This document shows positions 14,874-23,212 of a DNA stretch of 43,641 bases, piece after piece. The stretch covers positions 1-43,641 of the forward strand of contig DASVGQ010000183.1 in NCBI GenBank assembly GCA_036379455.1, given 5' to 3'. Position 1 is the stretch's first letter. Each line of letters opens with the position of its first letter. Under the pieces are notes generated by a model, which made no database searches, was not told where the DNA came from, and saw only the letters and a program-made list of their open reading frames with translations. Made by a program: the position numbers and the translations under genes. The DNA comes from SCRT01 sp036379455. Lineage in GTDB: Bacteria; Pseudomonadota; Gammaproteobacteria; Nevskiales; Nevskiaceae.

Positions 14874-17804
14874 ATGGAACGTATCCGTGTTCGCGGTGCG
14901 CGGACGCATAACCTCCGTGACATTTCGCTGGACCTGCCGCGCGACAAGCTGATCGTCATCACCGGCCTGTCGGGTTCCGGCAAGTCCAGCCTCGCGTTCG
15001 ACACGCTCTACGCGGAAGGGCAGCGCCGCTACGTGGAGTCGTTGTCGGCCTATGCGCGCCAGTTCCTGAGCATGATGCAGAAGCCGGACGTGGACTCCAT
15101 CGAAGGACTGTCGCCCGCCATCTCCATCGAGCAGAAGTCGACCTCGCACAACCCGCGCTCGACGGTGGGCACCGTCACCGAGATCCACGACTACCTGCGG
15201 CTGTTGTTTGCGCGGGTCGGCGTGGCGCACTGCCCCGAGCACGGCGTGGCGTTGGAGGCGCAGAGCGTGCAACAGATGGTGGACCAGGTCCTGGCGCTCC
15301 CCGAAGGCTCGGCATGGGTGCTGTACGCACCGGTCGTGCGCGGGCGCAAGGGCGAGCACGCGGAGGTCTTCGAAGGGCTGCGCGCGCAGGGCTTCGTGCG
15401 CGTGCGCGTCGACGGCAAGGTGGTCGAGCTGGAGGACGTTCCGACCCTCAACCGCAAGCTCAAGCACGACGTGGACGTCGTCGTCGACCGCTTCAAGGTG
15501 CGGCCGGAGCTGCGCCAGCGCCTGGCGGAATCCTTCGAGACGGCGCTGCGGCTCGCGGAGGGCCTTGCGCTGGTAGCCCCTTACGAGGGTCCTGCGGACG
15601 CGAAGGAGCTGACTTTCTCCGCGCGCATGGCGTGCCCCTACTGCGGCTTCTCGCTGGGCGAGCTCGAGCCGCGCCTGTTCTCCTTCAATTCGCCGCACGG
15701 CGCCTGCCCGGCCTGCGACGGCATTGGCCGGCTGTCCGCGTTCGACGAGGAGCGGATCGTGACGCACCCGACGGCATCGTTGGCCGACGGTGCGATCCAC
15801 GGCTGGAGCCGGCGCAACCCCTACGCTTGGACCTTCATCCGCGGGTTGGCGCGTCACTACGGATTTTCGGCCGACGAGCCGTATTCCAAGCTGCCGGAAG
15901 CTGTGCGGCGCGTGCTGATGTACGGCAGCGGAGACGAACGTATCGCCTTCGACTATCCGGATGAAGCCGGCCGGCGCCTGCAGCGCACGCACCCCTTCGA
16001 GGGCGTGCTGCCCAACCTCGAGCGTCGCTATCGGGAGACGGATTCTCTGGCCGTCAAGGAGGAACTTGCGCGCTTCCTCTCAGACAAGCCATGCCCGGAA
16101 TGCCACGGCGAGCGGCTGAATCTGGCGGCCCGCAACGTGCGGGTCGGCGAATACACGCTGCCGGCGCTGACCCGTCTGCCGGTCGGCCAGGCGCTCAAGA
16201 CCTTCGAGGCGCTGCGGTTGCCGGGCCACAAAGGTGAGATCGCCGCGCGCATCCTGCGCGAGATCACCGCCCGGTTGGGCTTTCTCGTGGACGTCGGTCT
16301 CGGCTATCTCACGCTCGCCCGCAGCGCGCAGACGCTGTCGGGCGGCGAAGCACAGCGCATCCGCCTGGCCAGCCAGATCGGCGCCGGGCTGGTCGGGGTC
16401 ATGTACGTGCTCGACGAGCCTTCCATCGGCCTGCATCAGCGCGACAACGAGCGCCTTCTGAATACGCTCCGGCACCTGCGCGACATTGGCAACACCGTGA
16501 TCGTCGTCGAGCACGACGAGGAGGCGATCCGCGCCGCCGACCACGTCGTGGACATGGGGCCGGGCGCCGGCGTGCACGGCGGACGGGTCGTGGCCGAGGG
16601 CACCCCGCAGCAGATCGCCGCGTCCACCGCGTCGCTCACCGGCGACTACCTTTCGGGACGCAAGCGGATCCAGGTGCCGCATGCGCGCACGCCGGCGCGC
16701 GCCGGCAAGCGGCTGCGGATCCGCGGTGCGCGCGGCCACAACCTGCAGAACCTGTCCGTCGAGATTCCGCTCGGCACCTTCACCTGCGTCACGGGTGTTT
16801 CAGGTTCTGGCAAGTCCACGCTGGTCAACGACACGCTGCTGCGCTACGCGGCGCGTGCGCTCAACGGCGCGGCGACGACGCCTGCGGCCTGCGACGGCGT
16901 GGACGGGCTCGACGCACTGGACAAGGTGATCGCCATCGACCAGTCGCCGATCGGGCGGACGCCGCGGTCCAACCCCGCTACCTACACGGGCGTGTTCACG
17001 CCGATCCGCGAGCTGTTCGCGCAGGTGCCGCTGGCGCGCGAGCGCGGCTATGGCCCGGGACGCTTCAGCTTCAACGTGAAGGGCGGCAGGTGCGAAGCGT
17101 GCCAGGGCGACGGGCTGATCAAGGTCGAGATGCACTTCCTGCCCGATTTCTACGTGACCTGCGACACCTGTCACGGCACGCGCTTCAATCGCGAGACCCT
17201 CGAGATCAAGTACAAGCACAGGACGATCGCCGAAGTGCTGGACATGACGATCGAAGAGGCAGCCGCCTTCTTCAAGCCGGTACCGGTGGTGCGCCGCAAG
17301 CTGGAGACGCTGCTCGACGTGGGCCTCGGCTACGTCAAGCTGGGGCAGAATGCGACGACGCTTTCCGGCGGCGAGGCGCAGCGCGTGAAGCTGGCGCGCG
17401 AGCTGTCGCGGCGTGACACCGGGCATACGCTGTACATACTCGACGAGCCCACGACCGGGCTGCATTTCCACGACGTTGCCCAGCTGCTGACCGTGCTGGA
17501 ACGGCTGCGCGATGCCGGCAACACCGTCGTGGTCATCGAGCACAATCTCGACGTCATCAAGTGCGCGGACTGGATCGTCGATCTCGGTCCGGAGGGCGGC
17601 GACGGCGGTGGGCAACTGATTGCGGCAGGAACCCCCGAACAGGTGGCGAGCGTGGATGCGTCGTGGACGGGGCGCTATCTCGCGCCGATCCTCGCGCGGG
17701 ACCCGGCAACCGCGCCGTCGCGCGCGGCCAAGGCGGTCACGCGGCCGGCACGTCATGCGGCGCAGGACGGGCGGAAATCGGCTACTCGATGCCCAGTTTC
17801 TTGA
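14874..17804 (+). CDS. uvrA: UvrA, excinuclease ABC subunit A
   Basis: A 976-residue ABC ATPase that recognises DNA damage and loads UvrB in nucleotide excision repair. Both ATPase modules are intact: Walker A GLSGSGKSS (31-39) and GVSGSGKST, and signatures TLSGGEAQRIRLA and TLSGGEAQRVKLA with DEPSIGLHQRD and DEPTTGLHFHD. Zinc sites CPYCG...CPACDGIG and CEACQGDG...CDTCHGTR are present. ATG 14874 begins MERIRVRGARTHNL, the normal N-terminus; the frame is open further upstream but that part is not UvrA-like. The protein ends in a basic Ala/Arg-rich tail about 35 residues longer than usual, and the last 23 bases overlap the convergent pilR 3' end. Confidence 0.97.
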   Translation: MERIRVRGARTHNLRDISLDLPRDKLIVITGLSGSGKSSLAFDTLYAEGQRRYVESLSAYARQFLSMMQKPDVDSIEGLSPAISIEQKSTSHNPRSTVGTVTEIHDYLRLLFARVGVAHCPEHGVALEAQSVQQMVDQVLALPEGSAWVLYAPVVRGRKGEHAEVFEGLRAQGFVRVRVDGKVVELEDVPTLNRKLKHDVDVVVDRFKVRPELRQRLAESFETALRLAEGLALVAPYEGPADAKELTFSARMACPYCGFSLGELEPRLFSFNSPHGACPACDGIGRLSAFDEERIVTHPTASLADGAIHGWSRRNPYAWTFIRGLARHYGFSADEPYSKLPEAVRRVLMYGSGDERIAFDYPDEAGRRLQRTHPFEGVLPNLERRYRETDSLAVKEELARFLSDKPCPECHGERLNLAARNVRVGEYTLPALTRLPVGQALKTFEALRLPGHKGEIAARILREITARLGFLVDVGLGYLTLARSAQTLSGGEAQRIRLASQIGAGLVGVMYVLDEPSIGLHQRDNERLLNTLRHLRDIGNTVIVVEHDEEAIRAADHVVDMGPGAGVHGGRVVAEGTPQQIAASTASLTGDYLSGRKRIQVPHARTPARAGKRLRIRGARGHNLQNLSVEIPLGTFTCVTGVSGSGKSTLVNDTLLRYAARALNGAATTPAACDGVDGLDALDKVIAIDQSPIGRTPRSNPATYTGVFTPIRELFAQVPLARERGYGPGRFSFNVKGGRCEACQGDGLIKVEMHFLPDFYVTCDTCHGTRFNRETLEIKYKHRTIAEVLDMTIEEAAAFFKPVPVVRRKLETLLDVGLGYVKLGQNATTLSGGEAQRVKLARELSRRDTGHTLYILDEPTTGLHFHDVAQLLTVLERLRDAGNTVVVIEHNLDVIKCADWIVDLGPEGGDGGGQLIAAGTPEQVASVDASWTGRYLAPILARDPATAPSRAAKAVTRPARHAAQDGRKSATRCPVS

Positions 17805-19194
17805 GCCGGTAACGGAGCTGGCGGAAGGTCATTCCCAGGAGATCGGCCGCCTTTGTCCGGTTCCAGTGGGTCTTGTCGAGCGCGTCCATGATGGCCCGCC
17901 GCTCCATGTCCTCGATGCGTTCGCCGAGCGGCTGGTTGGCATCCGGCACAGCCGTGTGCGGTGACGCGGCGCCGCTCGATTCGGATGCGCCCGCGGGCGT
18001 ATCCGCGTCTGCCGCCGGCGTCGCCGGCGTGGCGGCGCGCAGCGCGAGGTCGGCGGCGGAGATGCGCCGGTTGTCGGACAGCGCCATGGCGCGTTCGAGC
18101 ACGTTCTCCAGCTCGCGCACGTTGCCGGGAAAGGGATGTGCGCGCAGCGCGGCAAGTGCATCCGCGCCAAGCTCGGGCGGCTGGGCGGCGCCCATGCGGA
18201 TCGCGATGCGCGCGAGGATCGCCCGCGACAGCAGCGGAATGTCCTCCGGGTGCTCGCGCAGCGCGGGGGTGCGGATCTCGATGACGTTGAGCCGGTAGTA
18301 GAGGTCCTGCCGGAAGCTGCCGTCGGCGACGCGCTGCCCGAGGTGATGATGGGTCGCCGAGATGATGCGCACGTTGACGGGCGTCTCGTCCGCCGCACCG
18401 ACCGCGCGCACGGCACGTTCCTGGAGGGCGCGCAGCAGCTTGACCTGCATGTGCAGGGGAAGGTCGGCCACTTCGTCGAGAAACAGCGTGCCGCCCTCGG
18501 CGGCGCGAAACAGCCCCGGACGATCCGCGACCGCGCCGGTGAAGCTGCCGCGCACGTGGCCGAACAACTCGCTTTCCACCAGATCCGCCGGGATGGCGCC
18601 GCAGTTGACGGGCACGAAAGGCTCGGAGGCGCGCGGCCCGCGCGCGTGGATCGTGCGCGCGACGAGCTCCTTGCCGGTGCCGGATTCACCGCTGATGTGC
18701 ACCGGCGCCTGGCTGCGCGCGACGCGGTCGATCAGCGCGCGCAGGTCGCGGATCACCGGCGCTTCGCCGAGCAGGCCGCTCGCCGCCTCCGCGGCCAGCG
18801 CGTCGGGCGTCATCCGCAGCTGCAGCGCGTCGTCTACCAGCCGACGCAGCCGGTTGATTTCCACTGGCTTGGTCACGAAGTCGAAGGCGCCGGCCTTGAG
18901 GCTGTCGACCGCGGCCTGCGCGCTGCCGTAGGCCGTGATGACGGCGACGGGCAGCTGTGCAGCCTGTTGCTGGATATCGTTGACCAGCTGGATGCCGTCG
19001 CCGTCGGGCAGGCGCATGTCGGTGAGGCACAGATCGAAATGCTCCTCGGCAAGCAGCCTGCGCGCCTCACTGAGCGTGGCGGCCGCGCGCGTCGCCAACC
19101 CCATGCGGGCAAGCGTGATCTCGATGAGTTCGCGGATGTCCGGTTCGTCGTCGACGACCAGGACTCGTGCGGGGACGGAGGCAGCATTCGTCAT
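17782..19194 (-). CDS. pilR: PilR-like sigma-54-dependent response regulator
   Basis: A 470-residue NtrC-family activator. Order: receiver domain (about 10-125) with acidic pocket DD15/16, phosphoacceptor Asp59 (LTDMRLPDGDG), Thr87 and Lys109; AAA+ domain with Walker A GESGTGKE (169-176), the sigma-54 contact loop GSFTGA (216-221) and Walker B GGTLFLDEV; Fis-type helix-turn-helix at the C-terminus (WNRTKAADLLGMTFRQLRYRL). With the adjacent PilS it should switch on pilA transcription by RNA polymerase-sigma-54. ATG 19194 overlaps the pilS stop (ATGA); a longer frame to 19293 is not homologous. The pilSR-sucCD arrangement is known from Xanthomonas and Xylella relatives. Confidence 0.92.
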   Translation of the reverse strand: MTNAASVPARVLVVDDEPDIRELIEITLARMGLATRAAATLSEARRLLAEEHFDLCLTDMRLPDGDGIQLVNDIQQQAAQLPVAVITAYGSAQAAVDSLKAGAFDFVTKPVEINRLRRLVDDALQLRMTPDALAAEAASGLLGEAPVIRDLRALIDRVARSQAPVHISGESGTGKELVARTIHARGPRASEPFVPVNCGAIPADLVESELFGHVRGSFTGAVADRPGLFRAAEGGTLFLDEVADLPLHMQVKLLRALQERAVRAVGAADETPVNVRIISATHHHLGQRVADGSFRQDLYYRLNVIEIRTPALREHPEDIPLLSRAILARIAIRMGAAQPPELGADALAALRAHPFPGNVRELENVLERAMALSDNRRISAADLALRAATPATPAADADTPAGASESSGAASPHTAVPDANQPLGERIEDMERRAIMDALDKTHWNRTKAADLLGMTFRQLRYRLKKLGIE

Positions 19195-20912
19195 GGGCTC
19201 TGCGGCGGACGGAGGTCGGGTGGAAAGACGATGCGGAAGCAGCCGTGGCCGGTGCCGGTCACGTGCTGCAGCCGGGCGCGGTTGTACTCGCACAGCTCGC
19301 GCGCAATGTAGAGGCCGAGCCCGGTGCCGCTGCGCGCGGTCGTGAAGAACGGCTCGAAGATGTGTTCCACGATGTCGGCCGGCACTCCTGCACCGTTGTC
19401 CCGGCTATCGAGGTAGATGCGTCCGTTGGGCAGCCGCCCGGCGGTCAGCGTGATCGCAGCCGCCTGCGCCGCATCCCGCCCGTGTTCCATGCCGTTGTTC
19501 CACAGGTTATGCAGGATGCGCTGCAGATGGTGGCTGTCGAACTCCACCCGGAGGCCCGCTGACACGCCTTCCGCGTTGATCGGGCAGGCTTCGCTCGGGT
19601 GCATCTCGCCGTGCAGCTGGATGCACTGTTGCAGCCACCCGCGAAGCTCGATGGTCTCCGGCTTCGCGGCGCCGGACCGAGAGAGGCTGAGGATGTCGGT
19701 GACGATCTTGTCGAGCCGCCTGCTCTGGCGTTCCATGACCGCCACGAGGGCGCGGTCGTCGGCGTTGATGTCGCGGCTTTCGGCCAGCAGCTGGGAGGCG
19801 TGTCCGATGGCGGACAGCGGATTGCGGATCTCGTGTGCGATGTTGGCCGTGAGCTGGCCAAGCGCGGCGAGCTTCAGCTGTTGCGCGCGCTGGCGCAGCA
19901 GCGCGGCGTCATCCAGCAGGATGAGCGTGGGGGACTGCGGTCCGGACGCGTCCTCGAGCGCCATGAACCGCGGCAGCACGCCGTCCACCTCGTCCTGCAC
20001 GGCCTGGTGGCTGCGCCAGTTCGCCAGACATCGCCCCAGACCCGGCGCGACCGCGGCAAGCACCTGGCCGTCTATCGCCCCGACGCCGAGAAGATGCCGT
20101 GCGGAGGCGTTCGACAGGCGCACGTGGCCGTCGGCTTCCACCGTCAGCACCCCGGTTTCCATCGTCTCGACGATGTGGCTGTTGAGCTGCAGCAGCTCGG
20201 CGAGCTCGCTGCTGGCATGCTCGGCCAAGGCCTCGCTGCGGCGCGCGCGCCGCGCGATCGCGTTGCCGGCGGTCGCAGTGGCGAAGAAGATCAATCCGAG
20301 GATGCCCGCGGCGGTGGATTCCGAGCCCGTGAGCGCGTGACCCTGCTGCCGGAACAGCTCCTCGCCGAAGATCAGCAGCGTGGCGATGGCGGCATTGAAC
20401 AACGCGGCCCGCGTGGGGAGAATCAGGCTGCAGGTGACGACCGGTGTGATCAGCAGCATGGCGATACCGCTTTCGACGCCGCCGCAGGCGTAGACCAAGC
20501 TGATGAGCGCCACCACGTCGATCAGGAAGTGCAGGTGCAGCTGTGCGGGAAGGCGCGGGTGCTTTGCCAGCGACAGGCCGAGCAGCGGCACCGCGACGAC
20601 GGCATAACCGATGGCGATGGCGTGGAACAACCACGGCGTGACGTGATCGAACAGCGCCTGCTCGTACTGGCTCAGGTGCAGCGCGAGGAGCAGCGCGGCG
20701 AGGATCAGGCGATAGACCGACAGCGCGCGCAGGATGCGCCAGTCTTCCGCGACGCGTGCCGGGCTGGGCGCAGGCGGCGCCGCGCGCGGACGGTCGAGCG
20801 CAGCGACCTTCGTCTGCGGTGGCATGAGGGTCACGGCCAGCTGCGCGCCTCCGGCAAGGACGTCGCGGCTAGCGTTCTGCGCACCTTGAGTCTGTGGAGG
20901 CTCGTTGGACAC
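19191..20912 (-). CDS. pilS: PilS-like sensor histidine kinase
   Basis: A 573-residue membrane kinase. Order: proline/alanine-rich N-terminus (1-55), six membrane helices (about 62-215), a PAS-like domain (about 245-335), then HisKA with the phospho-His360 in NIAHEIRNPLSAIGHAS, and HATPase_c with N-box (LWNNGMEHG), DNGAGVP and GTGLGLYIA. The six-helix sensor with this H-box is typical of PilS, which senses pilin levels in the inner membrane and controls PilR. The GTG start at 20912 has no clear Shine-Dalgarno. ATG 20825 (MPPQTKVAAL) is a good alternative, because homology begins only at WRILRALSVYR. Translation is coupled to pilR by ATGA. Confidence 0.9.
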   Translation of the reverse strand: MSNEPPQTQGAQNASRDVLAGGAQLAVTLMPPQTKVAALDRPRAAPPAPSPARVAEDWRILRALSVYRLILAALLLALHLSQYEQALFDHVTPWLFHAIAIGYAVVAVPLLGLSLAKHPRLPAQLHLHFLIDVVALISLVYACGGVESGIAMLLITPVVTCSLILPTRAALFNAAIATLLIFGEELFRQQGHALTGSESTAAGILGLIFFATATAGNAIARRARRSEALAEHASSELAELLQLNSHIVETMETGVLTVEADGHVRLSNASARHLLGVGAIDGQVLAAVAPGLGRCLANWRSHQAVQDEVDGVLPRFMALEDASGPQSPTLILLDDAALLRQRAQQLKLAALGQLTANIAHEIRNPLSAIGHASQLLAESRDINADDRALVAVMERQSRRLDKIVTDILSLSRSGAAKPETIELRGWLQQCIQLHGEMHPSEACPINAEGVSAGLRVEFDSHHLQRILHNLWNNGMEHGRDAAQAAAITLTAGRLPNGRIYLDSRDNGAGVPADIVEHIFEPFFTTARSGTGLGLYIARELCEYNRARLQHVTGTGHGCFRIVFPPDLRPPQSP

Positions 20913-20967
20913 TCGGTTGGGCGGTGATCTTGCGGACGCCTGTCATGCTCGCGGGCCTCGCAGGGTT

Positions 20968-20997
20968 TTGCCACCCCGCGGCGCTTGGATGGATAAT
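20968..20997 (+). promoter_or_regulatory. Candidate sigma-70 promoter for sucCD
   Basis: TTGCCA (20968-20973), an 18-base spacer, and GATAAT (20992-20997) lie in the 179-base gap between divergent pilS and sucC. A transcript from here would have a leader of about 90 bases. Each hexamer matches consensus at four or five of six positions. Confidence 0.5.
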
Positions 20998-21091
20998 GCC
21001 GGCGTCACGAACGGTTACATTAGCAGCGCAGCGCGGGCTGGCGGCGCGCCGCGCGTGCAACGTCGCCGGAAGGAAAATCCAAGGAAAACGC

Positions 21092-22252
21092 ATGAACCTG
21101 CATGAATATCAGGCAAAACGGATCTTCGCGCGGTACGGCATCCCGGTGCCGAAGGGCGCGCTCGCGGAGAGCGTGGAGGCGGTTCGCGGCGCAGTCCAGC
21201 AGGTCGGCGGGGAACGCTTCGTCGTCAAGGCCCAGGTTCACGCGGGAGGCCGTGGCAAGGCGGGCGGCGTGAAGCTGGTCGACGGCGCGGATGCCGCGGT
21301 GGCCGCCGCAGGCGAGATGATTGGCCACCGGCTGGTGACGAAGCAGACCGGCGCCGGAGGCCTGCCGATCCACAGCGTGTGGATCGAACAGCCGTCGGCG
21401 ATTGCACGCGAGCTCTACGTGTCGGGCCTCGTGGACCGCAGCCGCGAGCGGGTCGTGTTCATGGCCTCGGCCGCCGGCGGCATGGAAATCGAGGAAGTGG
21501 CCGCCAAGACGCCGGAGAAGATCCGCAGCGTGGTGGTCAACCCGGCCGCCGGACTGCAGGCCTACCAGGCACGCGAGCTCGGCTTCTTCATCGGCCTGGA
21601 CAAGAGCGAGGTCGCGCAGTTCACGCAGATCCTGCTCGGCCTGTACCGCATCTTCATCGAACAGGACGCAAGCCTCGTCGAGATCAACCCGTTGATCGTC
21701 ACGCAGCAGGGTCAGGTCATGGCGCTCGACGCCAAGCTCAACTTCGACGACAACGCGCTGTTCCGGCACAAGGACATCGCTGAACAGGACGATCCAACGC
21801 AGACCGACCCGCGCGAGCTGGCGGCGGCCAAGTTCGACCTCAACTACGTCACGCTGGACGGCGACATCGGCTGCATGGTGAACGGCGCCGGGCTGGCCAT
21901 GGCGACCATGGACATCATCAAGCTGCACGGCGGCAGGCCCGCGAATTTCCTCGACGTCGGCGGCGGCACCACGGCTGAGCGCGTGACGGAGGCCTTCAAG
22001 CTGATTACCTCGGGCGGCGGCGTGAAGGCGATCCTTGTGAACATCTTCGGCGGCATCGTGCGCTGCGATCTGGTGGCGCAGGGCATCATCCAGGCCTGCA
22101 AGCAGGTGGGACTCAAGATCCCGGTGGTCGCGCGTCTGCAGGGAACGAACATGGAACAGGGTCGCAAGCTGCTCAAGGAAAGTGGCTTGAAGATCACTCC
22201 GGTGGAAGACCTCGCCGAGGCAGCCAAGACCGTCGTGGCGCTGGCGAAATAA
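21092..22252 (+). CDS. sucC: SucC, succinyl-CoA synthetase beta subunit
   Basis: A 386-residue beta subunit of ADP/GDP-forming succinyl-CoA ligase in the TCA cycle. ATP-grasp domain at 1-240, starting MNLHEYQAKRIFARYGIPVP with KAQVHAGGRGKAGGVKL (nucleotide binding); ligase/CoA domain in the C-terminal third (LNYVTLDGDIGCMVNGAGLA, NFLDVGGGTTAERV, ILVNIFGGIVRCD). Length matches E. coli SucC (388). ATG 21092 has AAGGA at a good distance. sucD follows after 9 bases, so the two make one operon, and their products form the alpha2beta2 or alpha-beta enzyme. Confidence 0.97.
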   Translation: MNLHEYQAKRIFARYGIPVPKGALAESVEAVRGAVQQVGGERFVVKAQVHAGGRGKAGGVKLVDGADAAVAAAGEMIGHRLVTKQTGAGGLPIHSVWIEQPSAIARELYVSGLVDRSRERVVFMASAAGGMEIEEVAAKTPEKIRSVVVNPAAGLQAYQARELGFFIGLDKSEVAQFTQILLGLYRIFIEQDASLVEINPLIVTQQGQVMALDAKLNFDDNALFRHKDIAEQDDPTQTDPRELAAAKFDLNYVTLDGDIGCMVNGAGLAMATMDIIKLHGGRPANFLDVGGGTTAERVTEAFKLITSGGGVKAILVNIFGGIVRCDLVAQGIIQACKQVGLKIPVVARLQGTNMEQGRKLLKESGLKITPVEDLAEAAKTVVALAK

Positions 22253-22261
22253 GGACTGGAA

Positions 22262-23137
22262 ATGAGCATTCTCGTCGACAAGAACACCAAGGTGATCTGC
22301 CAGGGCTTCACCGGCAAGCAGGGAACCTTCCATTCGCAGCAGGCGATTGCCTACGGCACCCAGCTCGTCGCCGGCGTCTCGCCCGGCAAGGGTGGAACGC
22401 AGCATCTCGACCGGCCGGTGTTCAACACCTGCCGGGAGGCGGTAGCCGCGACGGGCGCCACCGCCACGATGATCTACGTGCCGGCGGCAGGCGCCGCGGA
22501 TGCCGTGCTCGAGGCTGCGGATGCCGGCGTCAAGGTCATCGTCTGCATCACCGAGCACATCCCGGTGCTCGACATGGTGCGCGTCAAGGCGGCCTTGAAG
22601 GATCACCCGGACACGGTCCTGATCGGGCCGAACTGCCCGGGCGTCATCACGCCGGGGCAGTGCAAGATCGGCATCATGCCGGGGCGTATCCACAAGGCTG
22701 GCGTCATCGGCATCATCAGCCGTTCGGGCACGCTGACCTATGAGGCCGTCCACCAGACCACGATCACGGGACTCGGGCAGAGCACCTGCGTCGGGATCGG
22801 CGGCGACCCCGTGCGCGGGTTGGGATTCATCGATTGCCTGGGCCGCTTCGAGGCGGACCCCGCCACCAAGGGCATCATCATGGTCGGCGAGATCGGCGGG
22901 TCGAGCGAAGAGCAGGCGGCGGACTACATCAAGCATCACGTGAAGAAGCCGGTCGTCGCCTACATTGCCGGTGTGACCGCTCCGCCCGGAAAGCGCATGG
23001 GCCACGCGGGCGCCATCATCAGCGGCGGCAAGGGCACCGCGAACGAGAAGTTCGCCGCGCTTGAAGCCGCTGGCGTCAAGACGGTGCATTCGCCGGCGGA
23101 GCTGGGTGCCGCGATGAAGGGGCTGGTCGGCGGCTGA
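22262..23137 (+). CDS. sucD: SucD, succinyl-CoA synthetase alpha subunit
   Basis: A 291-residue alpha subunit carrying the CoA-binding Rossmann fold (residues 1-130, MSILVDKNTKVICQGFTGKQG) and the phosphorylated histidine in the loop GKRMGHAGAIISGGKG. The second conserved block PVLDMVRVKAALKDHP and the NCPGVITPGQCKIGIMPG strand are standard. AAGGA precedes the ATG. It works with SucC in substrate-level phosphorylation between succinyl-CoA and succinate. Confidence 0.97.
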   Translation: MSILVDKNTKVICQGFTGKQGTFHSQQAIAYGTQLVAGVSPGKGGTQHLDRPVFNTCREAVAATGATATMIYVPAAGAADAVLEAADAGVKVIVCITEHIPVLDMVRVKAALKDHPDTVLIGPNCPGVITPGQCKIGIMPGRIHKAGVIGIISRSGTLTYEAVHQTTITGLGQSTCVGIGGDPVRGLGFIDCLGRFEADPATKGIIMVGEIGGSSEEQAADYIKHHVKKPVVAYIAGVTAPPGKRMGHAGAIISGGKGTANEKFAALEAAGVKTVHSPAELGAAMKGLVGG

Positions 23138-23212
23138 TTCGCGGGCGGTTCACGAAGCGAACGGCCTGACGCCTTCGTCCAGCGGATCCGCCAGAGCGTC
23201 GAAAGGCGAACG

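Noticed and set aside
21020..23089. 689-codon open frame on the minus strand
   Set aside because: It runs antisense through sucC and sucD, both unmistakable, and its His/Asp/Arg-rich sequence is a codon shadow.
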